Position numbers and translations under genes: made by a program. From the NCBI GenBank assembly GCA_000729835.1, contig JFHB01000062.1, positions 62,001-126,000 of the forward strand: a DNA stretch of 64,000 nucleotides, in the 5' to 3' direction. Shown piece after piece: positions 36,061 to 46,451 of this stretch; position 1 is the first letter of the stretch, and each line of letters begins with the position of its first letter. Source of the stretch: Atkinsonella hypoxylon. Taxonomy: Eukaryota; Ascomycota; Sordariomycetes; Hypocreales; Clavicipitaceae. The notes below the pieces were generated by a model. That model had not been told where the DNA came from, did not search any database, and saw only the letters and a list, made by a program, of their open reading frames with translations.

Positions 36061-36940
36061 TCATTCCCTCATCTGAGCCCACCACACCACCATGCCTCTC
36101 ACGAACCCCCCCATCACAAGGCCCAGCATCAGCCCTCCCGCGCCAACCGCACTCCCAATCACCACCCGATCACCCTGACCAAAGGCCCACCAAGCGAGAG
36201 CCAGAACCGCAGCACTAGTCGTAAAGAGCCCCGCGACCTGCGTACCCAAGTACGCCCCGTCGGAAAACGGAGCAACCTCGTGAACGAGGACCATGACCAA
36301 GCATGAAACGCACGACACAGCCACGACGGGCAGCAGGAAATACCACCACATCCTATACGAAAAAAAAATAAAAAATAAAAATTAGTCATCGCATCCTCAT
36401 TCGAGTCCCTCGAACATACCTCTCCCAAAAGACAGACTCCCCTCCTCTCCAGACGGAAATCCCCACGAACAGACACATCACGCCCAGCAGCACCAGCCAC
36501 TCCAGCGCAAGAAACACGGCGTGCATGCCCGAAGCATCACTTCTACGCCTTTCTTCACCGGAGCAAGTCACAGAGTCTCCAGAAGTGCTCCGCCAGGGAG
36601 GGAACGGTGTCAAAGGCTCCCTCCCAGGAACCTCCGGGGCCAAGTTTGACTCCCTCGTAGTGGGTCCCCTTGGTTCTCGCAGGCCATGCCCCAGGCTGAG
36701 TTCCGGAGATGAAGGCGATTTGGGGGGATGTGTGGATAGAGGCTCCGGGCTCCAAGGGTTGGTGAGCACGGGTGGTGTACTGTTTCGAGCAGGATGTGAT
36801 CGTTGGAGAGGCGTCGATGGAGGGCGGGAAATGGAGGAATATCGACGGGGTTGGCTGGAGAGGAGGGGAGTAGAGATTTGTTGTTGGCTGTGTGGTCTAA
36901 GGAGATGGGTGCCTTCGTGTGGAGGTGTGTTTTCCATCAT
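36061..36940 (-). CDS. Four-pass membrane protein of unknown function
   Basis: Predicted exons are 36420-36940 and 36061-36352 with a 67-nt intron (GTATGT...TATAG), giving 270 residues. Splicing fuses VFWER to MWWYFLLPV and keeps one frame. The first 135 residues are Pro/Ser-rich and probably disordered, cytosolic by the positive-inside tendency. Four hydrophobic spans follow: ALEWLVLLGVMCLFVGISVW, MWWYFLLPVVAVSCVSCL onward, GLFTTSAAVLALAWWAF and IGSAVGAGGLMLGLVMGGF. I recognise no family. The intron joining two hydrophobic halves is good support for a real gene. Confidence 0.75.
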
Positions 36941-37298
36941 TTCAAGATGTCGGGGAAATCGACCACGGGGATAGAGAATGGTAAGTATTCTGCGCAGTCA
37001 TGGCCCTCCGGGCGGTTATAGTGCCGTTCAGAAACGGGGATCGGAAATATGTTATGGAGAAGAAAGAAGTCTGTCGAGACTGTCAAGAAATTGAGTTCTC
37101 GGAAGAAAAAGTGTGCGTCGTTCAGTAGGATGCAACTGTACTCGTCAGCTATTGCCAGTTGTGATTCATGTCATCTCAATCGCGGTTTCACAACGCGCTC
37201 AGTTCCTCATGCGGCAGCCGTTCGACATTGTCCATGTACATTTTCTTCCATAGTACTGGACACACAATACTAGGACACTTCGCTAAATATGCTATTCA
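36941..37298. other. Intergenic, no gene seen
   Basis: It lies between two minus-strand genes and contains the promoter of the four-pass membrane protein. Confidence 0.45.
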
Positions 37299-39162
37299 TC
37301 ACTCCAGGTTCATGCGCGCGTCATCTCCTATTCCCCATCGGCCACCATCCTTGCCTTCTTTCTGCAGCTCCAGCTCTGTTTCTAAATCCAACCCACTGGC
37401 ATCGTCGTCAAGGACTGGTTCACTGGGAGTCGAAGTCGACTTGGGTGGATCCTGTGCTGCAGACGTCTGAGACTTTCCAGCAGTCCTTCTTCGCAAAGAT
37501 GGCGGCCAGAATGATGATCTGGATGACGTGGAGAGCATTGACGCACCGTCATCATCGGTTGCTGGCTGGTCGCTTGCGCTCATATTCGACTCGGCGCGCT
37601 TGAGTACCATCTTCTCGCCCGTCGTAGAATAGCTCTTCTCATGCGAGGTCTTGGGTGATTTGGATGATTCATTCTCTCCTGGTTGTGGTTGGTCCACATC
37701 ATCAACTTCCACGAGCTCTGCATCACGATACCACTTTCGTCGTCTAGTCCATTTCGCCCACCCATCTTGTCCACGCCGACCATGCTGCCACTATGATAGT
37801 TATTAGTCCGTGAAGGTCCATTGTGTGAAGGAGAATTCTTGTTTCATGTCTTGCCTTGTTGTCGTAATAAATCCATCCATTCTTGCCTTCCTCGCCATCA
37901 TAATCCACGACCTCCTTGTCATCAGCGACACCATCAACTCTCCAACGACTGCCTTCGACCCACTGCCATCGCATCTTGCTACCATCTTCTACATCCGGTA
38001 GCTCGAAATCATCCTTGGATGGAACAGCATTGTTATGTTCGTCTGTCCAAGCAGGTCTCTCATATGCAAAGAGGCTTGCTGTCCAGCCAAGACCAACCCA
38101 GCGACGCTGATTTTCGTAAATGATAAAGGTAAATTTGACCCCTGCGCTCTTCTTGCGACCTTTCTCAAGCCCAGCATTGTTGTCCGCCGTTGGCTGTCCC
38201 TTGGCAGCTTCTGCAGCGAGCTTGTGTCCGGCCTTGGTCGGACTATGAAAATGGAGGCCAGTGATTGCGGCAGCAGATCGTCGAACGAGAGAGCTCCGCC
38301 AAAGCAGTGTCCTCGTGACTCTCAAGGGCCGAGCGTGCCACGACAATACAATAGTACCAAAGACTAGCACGACTCGGCGAGTAGTGATAACTTGAAATGG
38401 TGGCATGCTCAGAAGCAGCCAGAAAGGCGTAACAATCAAAAGTCGTACAAACATGGCCGTCAAGGCTGGCTTAGTAGTGGCGCTGGTTGGCGTCCGCTGA
38501 GTGCTGAGGAAATCCGTCATCTCAAGAAGAGGCTCCATCAAGACATTACATCGTCCAGTAAATTCCTTGAGAGTCTCGACAATCTCATCCAGCGTCTTCT
38601 GATGTTTGGTAGTCGTGATCTCGGACGCCGCTCTTTGATGTTTCACCGGCTTCTTCGCATTTGTATTCTCGGCTTGCGCGGCGGCGGCGGCAGATGCTGT
38701 GCTGGCATTGGAAGAATCTTTATTTGGCCGGGCTGGATCAGCCCAGCCACTGCTGCTCAAAGGGCTGTACCTTCGCCCATACATGCCTGCAATAATGCCC
38801 ATTCCGATCGCCACGGGTCCAGCTCTTCGAACCACAACATCTCCATACAGCACGATGAACCAAAAGGCACAGAGGAGCAGGAAGCTCTGCCATGGGTCAC
38901 CAGTGCTCCATGTTAACAAGCCAAGAGCCTTGTTCAACGGTAGCAGGAAGGGATGGCTGTAGGCAAGAGCGCGAGTCACTTGAGGCGGCGTCGCTAGCAG
39001 CAGTGGACTTTTCTGGTGTACAAGGATGTTGGATCGGCGGGCTGATCTCGTTGTATTGGCGGACAGCGTGACGGGGGAGAAGCTTGCGTGAGTCGATGGC
39101 AGCCCAGTCGCACCTTGCGACTCATACGTCGAGGTCGAGGAGGCGTCGCCGCGTGAAGACAT
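37299..39162 (-). CDS. Peroxisomal membrane protein of the Pex23/Pex28-32 (dysferlin-domain) family
   Basis: Predicted exons are 37855-39162 and 37299-37790, with a 64-nt intron that starts GCAAGA and ends ATCATAG, so it is a GC-AG intron, giving 599 residues. Splicing joins WIYYDNK to WQHGRRGQDGW and restores the second half of the dysferlin domain (TRRRKWYRDAELVE). The N-terminal half holds membrane segments (about 92-112, 238-258, 264-276). The inner dysferlin motif FTFIIYENQRRWVGLGW spans about 344-360 and the outer MRWQWVEGSRWRVD about 397-410. The acidic C-terminal tail is probably disordered. Family members sit at peroxisome-ER contacts and control peroxisome number and size. Without the intron, the frame would run into 27 unrelated residues and stop. 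Confidence 0.88.
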
Positions 39163-40898
39163 GGGCAGGTCTAGGTGCGATAGCCACGGAGAATCCTACT
39201 CATTCGCAATCATCCGAGGTCAGTAATGGCAGCAGGCTGAAAAGGAAGCAAAAAATGAGGACCTCACTGAGGGACGATGGAGTAGCGTGGCACCCCCGCA
39301 GGACGCCGGTGGGGAGAAAAAAAAAAGATGGTATCAAAAGGAACGCACAAAATTGCACGACCGCTCAAGACAGGAAACAAGAGACATGGCAGGGATAAGG
39401 GGTCAGGGAAACAAAAATGGAAACGAGAACGATAAAAATGACGTGCGCTCCTGTGCTTGAGCTCGAGATTTGTGTGGCAACGTCGTGTCGTCAGAGACCG
39501 CGTTCGACGAGGACGCGAAATGGTGGTGAGGTCTGGTGAGGTCAGTTGCGCTTGCGAGTTGTGACATCACATGCCACAACTGCAGCCCCGCCCATGCAAT
39601 GCAACAATGACACGACCAAGCTCAGAGCTGCGATGTTTCGTCCCGTTTGCGAAATCAGGCTGCGGAAGCGAAGCATCAAGTATCTTTCTGGGCTGAGTCA
39701 TGGCCATGGGAAGAAAGCAAGGGTTGTAAGGAGAAATTGACGGGAAGGGCCGCGAGATCCGTATCGATAGACGGAGACGGAATGCAGTTGGTGGTCCCCG
39801 TCCGCGATGCGAGCATCAATGAATAATCAATAATGAATGAATGAACGAACGAACGAACGAACGAACGAACGAATCAGTTGTTTACTCACAATCGCAGCCA
39901 TTAAGGGCCGTCCCGTTGGCTGCCACGCAGTTGGAGTAAGTTGCCAACTGCAAGAAGCGTCATTTGCTGCTTTGAAGTTGTGCGGCGGGCAGAAGTCGAC
40001 TTGCAAACCTGCAAGGTGGCAGGCAGGAAACAGAAGAGCCGGGTGTGACGAGCTCGTGGCTGGACGAAACAACTGAAAAGAGGCACGGAGGACAAGATGA
40101 TAATGGGGAGCAGCAGGTTGTTTGTTATCTGATTGCGGCAGCATCGGAGGAGCTCCAAAGCCGCAAGCTCAGTATCACGCCCCCATGTCCTGAGAACATT
40201 GGGGAAACGCAGTTCACCGTAGAATGAGCGTGGAGCCGAGGGCCGACACGTGAGACTGAAGTCTGGTGTCAATATCCGCACTACTGTGTAGCTTAGGCAC
40301 CTGAGTACGTACCTAGATAGGTAGGTAGCTAGTTACCTCTGAGCCATCCTTATCGTCCATACTCGCCAAGTACAATCAATGTATAACGTACAATGTACCT
40401 CTTATCATTTTACAAAGATGCATAACAGGGACTCTGGCGCGTTGAACTTGACGTGATCCATAGAGATAGTATATAATTTCACAGGCAAAATAGACCACAA
40501 AGTGTTATTGATGATAAATTATATCAACAATATAACAAAAATTGATTTTTACTACCTGTAAATCGAGTATGGCAGATGTCTCAAAGTCTAGCTTCTGACT
40601 GGCGCAAGTTCCCCTTCCCCACAAAGTAGATTTGTTCAATTATTCAAGGGTTGTGGACAATCCCTGCTTACAAAGCCAGCTTACCCCACAAATGGTAGTC
40701 GGCGACGGCTTTGCCAATGTTGCCCCCAAAACCCAAAGCATGCGTCCTCCATCTAGCATAGCAGTTCCTCACGTTCGGTTCATGGCCAGCAGTAACGCGA
40801 CCTTTCTCAACTTCTCATAAATGATCCGCGCAATGGGTCTCATTACAAGTCGTGAATCTTCAAGGCACGCGCTGCCTGCTTGGGGCACGATCCTCGCC
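39163..40898. other. Intergenic, with a tetranucleotide repeat
   Basis: 1.7 kb without a supported gene. It contains the promoter of the peroxisomal gene, a (GAAC)n tract at 39,843-39,873 and a TACGTACCTAGATAGGTAGG-type patch at 40,305-40,331. Confidence 0.45.
39843..39873 (+). repeat. (GAAC)n microsatellite
   Basis: About 7.5 perfect GAAC units follow three diverged GAAT units. Confidence 0.9.
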
Positions 40899-41654
40899 TC
40901 ATGGAATAAAACCACTGAGATCTGGACGATTGGGTGTGCCCAGCGTATCAGGATCAGCACACGTGGCACGCCTCGTCTTGGGATTGTAAATGCACGTGCC
41001 GCCCTTCTCGGCACACTATATATGGATCATCCGCTGCCATTAGTTCCGCTCAAGGTGCATGTGTGAGGGTAATCCGAGTCAAAGCCGGGGTCAAACTCAC
41101 CCTCCAGGCCTGTTGTTGCAGGTTGTCCTTGGCTGCACCAGCGCCCATACCAGTCTTGCCAAAGCAATAAGCGCGGACCATGTCCTTTCTGTAATGTGCC
41201 CGGGGAAGTCTTGCTTCGAGATCGCGTGCATGCGGCGCCGGTCCGGCGGTGGGAGGCTCCCCTTCCCAGGGGTGGCGGCCTCTTCTTAGTATAACCTCGC
41301 ATCGCGGGCCAGTTCCTATCTCAACACATTTCTATCGATTCTCTGCCGTCAGTGAACGCTATTCCTCTTTTCTGGAGGAGGCAACGACTTCTCATGTTCT
41401 GCTCCAGGTCTGCCTCTACGGGCCCAAACCGACCGGTGCTGCATGACACATCACTACGTGCAAGAACATATCAGACCATCGTCACTTACGCCGAAATAGA
41501 AGCCCGTACCATCGGGGCCTACCACCCAATTTGAAACGGGCGGCAGCTCCTCCGGGATTTTATAACCAGGCCTAACCGGGGTAAATGTCGTCCTCTGAGC
41601 ACTCGAGATGACGGCAAAAATGCAGGCGTGGAACAAAAGAACAAGGAGCTTCAT
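40899..41654 (-). CDS. Putative small secreted Cys-containing protein, exon structure tentative
   Basis: The ATG at 41654 encodes a clear signal peptide (MKLLVLLFHACIFAVISSAQ) followed by a Pro-rich segment ending GTGFYFG at a strong donor GTAAGT (41490). Downstream on the same strand, KTGMGAGAAKDNLQQQAWR (end 41101) meets donor GTGAGT. An 85-nt intron with CTAAT and acceptor TATATAG leads to CAEKGGTCIYNPKTRRATC and a stop at 40899-40901. Tentative exons are 41491-41654, 41101-41184 and 40899-41015, giving about 120 residues. The last intron is well supported, but the first (about 306 nt) is uncertain and may hide another exon. The four Cys in the C-terminal part suggest disulfides. No family is recognised. 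Confidence 0.45.
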
Positions 41655-42626
41655 CTTGGTCTCGCACCGGGTGACTTGGCTGCCTGAAAGACTTTTTAAC
41701 GAGAAGTGCAGTTCCGTTAATTTATCCAAACAGCACACGAAACTCGTCAAAGCAGGGAAAAAAATTTTTGTACACGGGCGAAGAGCACATAAATATCCGT
41801 TCGGCCTTGCGCATAGGCCAGCGCGGTTGAGAAATACAGTACTCATATTTTTTGTTTTATAGAGGACAACAGCTGGGTGTCACAGTCTCCTATTGGACAC
41901 ATACTATAATGTAGCTATTATGGGAACTGTTTTGAAAATCTTGCCATGGGAGAGAACCAGGGGGTGAGTCTTATTGTACGTGAAATTGCCCTTTCAGACG
42001 TGGAGTTTTCGACATTGTTGAATGCGCTACTAAGTTGACGGGACTCTGAGTCCGGGCCTCGTCGTGTTCATGACACCCTCGGTCGGGGCAAAATATGTTT
42101 CATTATAGTGTATTCTCCACAAAATGTAGAGCTTGGAAGAAATAAGAATTGCATTTTGTACTGCACAATAGGTCCTGTGAGGGAGGACTCATTGGTACTT
42201 ACCGTCTTTTAAGTGCTTGAGCTAGTTATTAAGCTGCAATATGTGACACCACAGAACACATCGTATTTGCAAAGGATACTATGGAGAAGTTGGAGTACAA
42301 TTTAAACATAAGCGATGCCATCACTATCTGTGCCATGATTCTCCTCCAGCCCCAGACCTCTTCTTCTCGTCCCAGTTCAGCACAGCTCATTTGAAGAAAG
42401 CCATTGCATCCAACGAACCGCTTTGAAGCAGCACTGAAGAGGTTTACAATGTCAACAATTGGGATATTATTCACGGCTATGTTAGGTATTTCTCATATCA
42501 CTCATTTTCCCATACGTGTAATGTGTGCCAGCCTCTTGTACCGCTAAGGAAAGCCTCCCCAACCACAAAACATGTCAAAGTCAAGCGTGGAAGCAGGCGC
42601 GAGGCAACGAGCTATCCCATTTTGAT
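41655..42626. other. Intergenic, no supported gene
   Basis: It holds the promoter of the putative secreted protein and the 3' flank of the metallothionein gene. Weak frames near 42,229-42,474 show no conserved features. Confidence 0.45.
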
Positions 42627-42779
42627 TTATGCAGAGTGGCTGCATGAGGTGCAAGTGCCTGTTACGTTGATCAGTATAGTCTTACACAGACAAGCCTTGT
42701 TGCCAGGCAAAAGTGACTTACAGCCTGAGCCGCAGTTGCAAGAGGAGGCAGAGCCAGAGCAGCCACAGTCGCCAGCCAT
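42627..42779 (-). CDS. Copper-type metallothionein
   Basis: Exons are 42722-42779 and 42627-42658 with a 63-nt intron (GTAAGT...AACAG), giving 29 residues. The protein starts MAGDCGCSGSASSCNCGSGC and continues TCTSCSHSA, with seven Cys in CxC/CxxC spacing and no aromatic residues. It closely resembles the 25-26 residue copper metallothionein of Neurospora crassa (CGCSGASSCNCGSGCSC pattern). It is expected to bind Cu(I) in the cytosol and buffer copper. The intron lies after the first base of a Cys codon. The gene is too short for ordinary ORF calling, but the Cys pattern is diagnostic. Confidence 0.93.
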   Translation of the reverse strand: MAGDCGCSGSASSCNCGSGCKSLLPGNKACLCKTILINVTGTCTSCSHSA

Positions 42780-43938
42780 TGTGATTGATCAAACGTGATG
42801 GTATGTCAAAAATATTTCAAGGTTGGGAGATGATTTACAATTCTGAGATGAATCTCTGCTTGGAGGGGGAATAGAGAAGGAAAGGGGAAAGGGTGTCCGA
42901 GCTGGCGGACGAGTCAGGCAGGCTTCTTATATTAGACAGGTTTGCGCCTTTTGTGCGGTGGCGCTGACAATGCGCGGTATTTGCGCCGAACAACCACCCG
43001 CCCACTTGCGAGTCTTGAGGTGGAGAAGATGAGGAGAAGATGAGGAGATGATGAGGAGATCATCTGCTCTTCTCGACCGAGCGGGGATTCCATCTGTATC
43101 GTTTCGTTGGGCCGAGCCCAGACGAAGCGGGACGAAGCTGCTGCGTTCGGATGCCACTCCGTGTCCGTGTGAGAATCATGTCGAGCACCAGCTGGGCTCA
43201 ATCCTTGCTTGATTCATCGAAGCGAACCTATCGGGTCGTCTGCTTTGGATCATAAGTGGTAACTAAAGGACCTGTTTTTCCCGACCATCCGCGTTTAGCG
43301 ACAGCTAATTGCGACATAGCGACTGAGAGAAATCAAGATTCTTCCATCGCTGTTAGTATAGGTATAAGTAAAAGTGAAACAAGTCATGATAAAAAAATAG
43401 TTTCGCGTCATAGTTGATACAGAAACATAAAAATCGCTGTCCAAGGTGTCACAAGTCTTAGACACTGTTATGTAACAAGCCCTGCGCATCACCCACACGC
43501 ATGAGGATGAAGAATTTCAAGCCAACGATGTATTGTCTCGGCAGAAGAAGCGGCTTATCCGGATGGTTATGGGCGGTTTGATTGACGAGAATGTTGTTAT
43601 CACTATCGTCTAAGGAGCGCTTGCGCACTTGGCGCCAAGATAAGAAGCTAGTGTCAATCGTCTGATTCAATATGCTGCCTTCTGTCTCGAAGCGAAATCT
43701 AGTCTCTCATTCCAAGGATGCATCGCTTTGCTTCTAACGCCGATACATTGCACATACCATGGCAAGTAAAGCTCGACGGGACTCTCACTCTGCACGTCAT
43801 GAGTCAGAAGCCTAATAACGAAGTATTGGTCAAATGATGCATCCCCAGGAACAGTCGTCGCTGGTGTAAATGCTTTCGTCACAGTTGCTTATACAGAGTG
43901 TCTACCTTTACATGCCGTTAAGCTAGCCTCACCTCCGC
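42780..43938. other. Intergenic: metallothionein promoter and mL50 3' flank
   Basis: No firm gene. A GATGAGGAGAA-type purine repeat lies at about 43,020-43,060. Two minus-strand open stretches (43,458-43,670 and 43,667-43,882) can be joined by a GT-AG intron but lack a start codon. Confidence 0.45.
42926..42931 (-). promoter_or_regulatory. Candidate TATA element of the metallothionein gene
   Basis: TATAAG on the minus strand lies about 147 bp upstream of the metallothionein ATG, a plausible TATA position for a strongly inducible gene. No copper-factor site was assigned. Confidence 0.35.
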
Positions 43939-45136
43939 TCACATTTTCCCCATGATCCATTCTCTCTCCTTGTTCTTCGACAAGCCCGCAGTGCCAGTCA
44001 CCGGCAATCCACGCTTCGTCAACTCCTCTTCAATCACTTTCCATCTTCCAACGGCCGTCTCTTTCTCAACAGGACCAATCTTGCGACTGTGAACCTTGAC
44101 ATTGGCCAGTTGTTGAAGATCATTTCGTCTTTCCAAGAGCTCGGCTAATTTCATTGGCTTGGGCTGCTTGACAATGAGGGTAAGGACATGCTTAACGGTA
44201 CGAGCTGCCCCTAGCTTGGCATCCGGAATGAGGATGCCAGTCAATTGGTACAGTCGCTTTCGGATCTGCACGATAGTCAGTTGAAAGTTGTACTCTTGGC
44301 AAGTAGGCAGCTGTAGCAACGCATACCGCGAATTTAAGCTGTTCGTCCAGGACGAGGTCTTTCCATGATGAGTCCCATTCCTTGACCAGGTCTCGGGCCT
44401 CCTCGGGAACAACCTTGGCGACAGCCTCAACCTCGTCGGCCTCAGAAACAAGGTTATGCGAGATGGACGCAGCATCACCCTTAAGCAATGCCCGCCCGTC
44501 CTGTACCTGAATCCCGGCAGTGAGAACCTGATCAAGATCGCTTCGAGATACCTTCCGCCACTTCCTGGTCGACCACTCTGAAAAGATACCAGTCTCTTGG
44601 AGGGAGAGCGCCTCGACAACAGACTGCCTGAGGTAAATTTCCACAACGTTCTTGTCTGCCACTTTTTCTGGGTTGCCAAATCCCTTGAACTCGCTCTCCT
44701 CGCCCCAGTGACCGTCCTGGTCCCACCAGGACCTCAACGTGCTGATCTCTTCGAGGCCCTGGGCATCTGTCGCAGGCACATAACTGGGATCTGCCGATTT
44801 CAACTCATTCTCAGTGGCGGCTTCTGTTCGCCTCGGTGGTAGTGTCAAGCGAGAGTTCAGGATCGCCGCCGGAATCTTGTCGGCTCGTGGCGTCTCTAGA
44901 GCTTCTTCAGGCATATTTGAAGGATCTTGAGGTTCGGGTCGTTGCGTGTACGGGTCTTCACGTCCAGGGGCTTCGCCCTTCCAAAGCTTCCCGCGAACCC
45001 AGTCAGTGTTCTTCTCTCGAGTCGCGCCCGTGGTCGAGATGGCTCGGCATGATGCGAATGGTGTCCGCGTCGGTAAGGGTGCCGAGGCAGTCAATTGTAG
45101 ATAAGCGAGTCTCCGTATGCGCGGTACTCTGGCCAT
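43939..45136 (-). CDS. Mitochondrial large-subunit ribosomal protein mL50
   Basis: Predicted exons are 44327-45136 and 43939-44265 (61-nt intron, GTATGC...CTGAC...GTGCAG), giving 378 residues. Splicing joins EQLKFA to IRKRLYQLTGILIPDAKLG. The N-terminus is Arg-rich with an ISTTGATRE segment fitting a mitochondrial presequence. The conserved L50 block WGEESEFKGFGNPEKV...EIYLRQSVVEAL occupies about 145-185. The C-terminal part (VKHVLTLIVKQPKP, LAELLERRNDL) is typical of fungal members (yeast Mrpl13). It acts in the mitoribosome. The annotation rests on remembered family pattern, without a search. Confidence 0.8.
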
Positions 45137-45498
45137 GATTGCAGATACGTGGGTGGCGATGCGCCAGGGCGCAGGCTCGGTGCTCGAGAAAGGCGGCGCC
45201 GAGTTGTTGTCGAGGTCACAAACCTGGAGAATATTTACCAGACTCCGTACTCCGTAGATAGGTAGGCAACTTTTCTAGTCTGTGATGGGGACAGGGACCA
45301 ACCAGGCGTCGTCAGGCACAGCTAGGCCCATCGGCGCGACCCACTCTGAAACTGAACCAGCACCAGCACCAGCACCAGCACCAGCACCACCAGAACCTTT
45401 CTAAGCTGCGACGTAACTATTATGAGGGCTGGCCACGACGACCATAATACGTAGCTCCTACGACAATCATCGGTCGGTCCGCGCAGTGCCACATTACT
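45137..45498. other. Divergent promoter with CAGCAC repeat
   Basis: It is a 362-bp region between the divergent mL50 gene and the membrane-protein gene. It holds about five CAGCAC units at 45,357-45,389 and an ACTCCGTACTCCGTAGATAG patch at 45,242-45,261. Confidence 0.6.
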
Positions 45499-46080
45499 AT
45501 GGCAAGGCTACAGCTTTTCGCACTGCTCCTAGCCACCCTCGTTGTGCTCGTTTCCGCCGGATGTCAGTCCCGATCCCTACTCTTAATGCGAGAGCCACTA
45601 ACTGACGGTGTTTCTCCAGCTGCGCCCGTCTTCTGCAAATGCACATGCTTCAAGAACAGTACCATTATTCCCCTAGGTCCCAAGAGCCAGAACCCGGGTC
45701 CTTCGTCGCACTCACTTCGGTCGATCTTCGTCGATTCACTTTTCCAGTCAAGCGACATAGATGCAAGAGATAAGAGACCTGCCCAACCGCCCAACAATGT
45801 GGTACCCCGATCACTCTCGACTTCTTGCTCAGAGTGCACCAAGTCATTTTGCTTAAGTCAAGGTATTGACTTCTGCAAAGAAGCCAAGGAGGGCGATGTT
45901 ATTTCCATGTGCTTCCAGCGACACAGCAATAAAGACAAGATCATTGTCTGGGGCTTCATCCTGGGTACTACTGGGCTTCTGGGATGGGCTGCGTTTAAGC
46001 GTGTCGTCGAGCACCAGGACCAGAGGGCAGCGCTCTTGCGGCAGAATACTAACTATGCACCTGTGCAAAATGAGCGATAA
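45499..46080 (+). CDS. Conserved fungal single-pass membrane protein, Cys-rich
   Basis: Predicted exons are 45499-45562 and 45620-46080, giving 174 residues. The 57-nt intron (GTCAGT...CTAACTGAC...TCCAG) has length divisible by three and no stop, so read-through also stays open. I prefer splicing because the branch and acceptor are strong and the insert breaks a signal peptide from APVFCKCTCFKNSTIIPLG. The protein has a signal peptide (MARLQLFALLLATLVVLVSA), a luminal Cys-rich part (FCKCTCF; CSECTKSFCLSQGIDFC), a membrane helix IIVWGFILGTTGLLGWAAF and a short basic tail, so it is type I. The function is unknown. Confidence 0.8.
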   Translation: MARLQLFALLLATLVVLVSAGCQSRSLLLMREPLTDGVSPAAPVFCKCTCFKNSTIIPLGPKSQNPGPSSHSLRSIFVDSLFQSSDIDARDKRPAQPPNNVVPRSLSTSCSECTKSFCLSQGIDFCKEAKEGDVISMCFQRHSNKDKIIVWGFILGTTGLLGWAAFKRVVEHQDQRAALLRQNTNYAPVQNER

Positions 46081-46451
46081 TAGGTGCAGCTCTTTGGCGT
46101 TTATGGAGTTTTCGGGAAAGCGATGCGATTTGTACTGTGCGGCATGCGTGAGATGCACATATTTGAAAGATCTGCAGCGACCTCGAGATTGATGACACCG
46201 TGTTTTAAATATTTCAGGTGTACATACCGGGTATGCGCTCAAGAAGGTCCTTCGTCCGCATCAGCAGCCATGATTTTATATCTGCCCGTTCCATAATCGC
46301 TCTATATACAATGTATTGTTTTATTTTTCCTTGCCAAAATGCCGTTCATCTGAAGATTTCCCGTTCCACAAGACAAGCGCGTTAATACCAGAAGACCGTA
46401 AACACCTCATCACATTATGAGTTTCGCATGCTCCTCGCAACAATCGCACCT
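46081..46451. other. Convergent 3' flanks; no gene seen
   Basis: It lies between the 3' ends of the membrane-protein gene and the DAHP synthase gene. Confidence 0.5.

Noticed and set aside
35772..36218. 148-residue plus-strand frame
   Set aside because: It overlaps antisense to the four-pass membrane protein exon and is Pro/Ser-rich without structure.
42229..42474. 81-residue minus-strand frame
   Set aside because: No conserved motif, and it lies in the probable 3' flank of the metallothionein gene.
43458..43882. Possible two-exon minus-strand gene (donor GTATGT after LPW, acceptor GGCAG)
   Set aside because: The join keeps a frame of about 110 residues, but there is no in-frame ATG upstream, the preceding stop is immediate, and no family is recognisable. 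It remains worth an RNA check.
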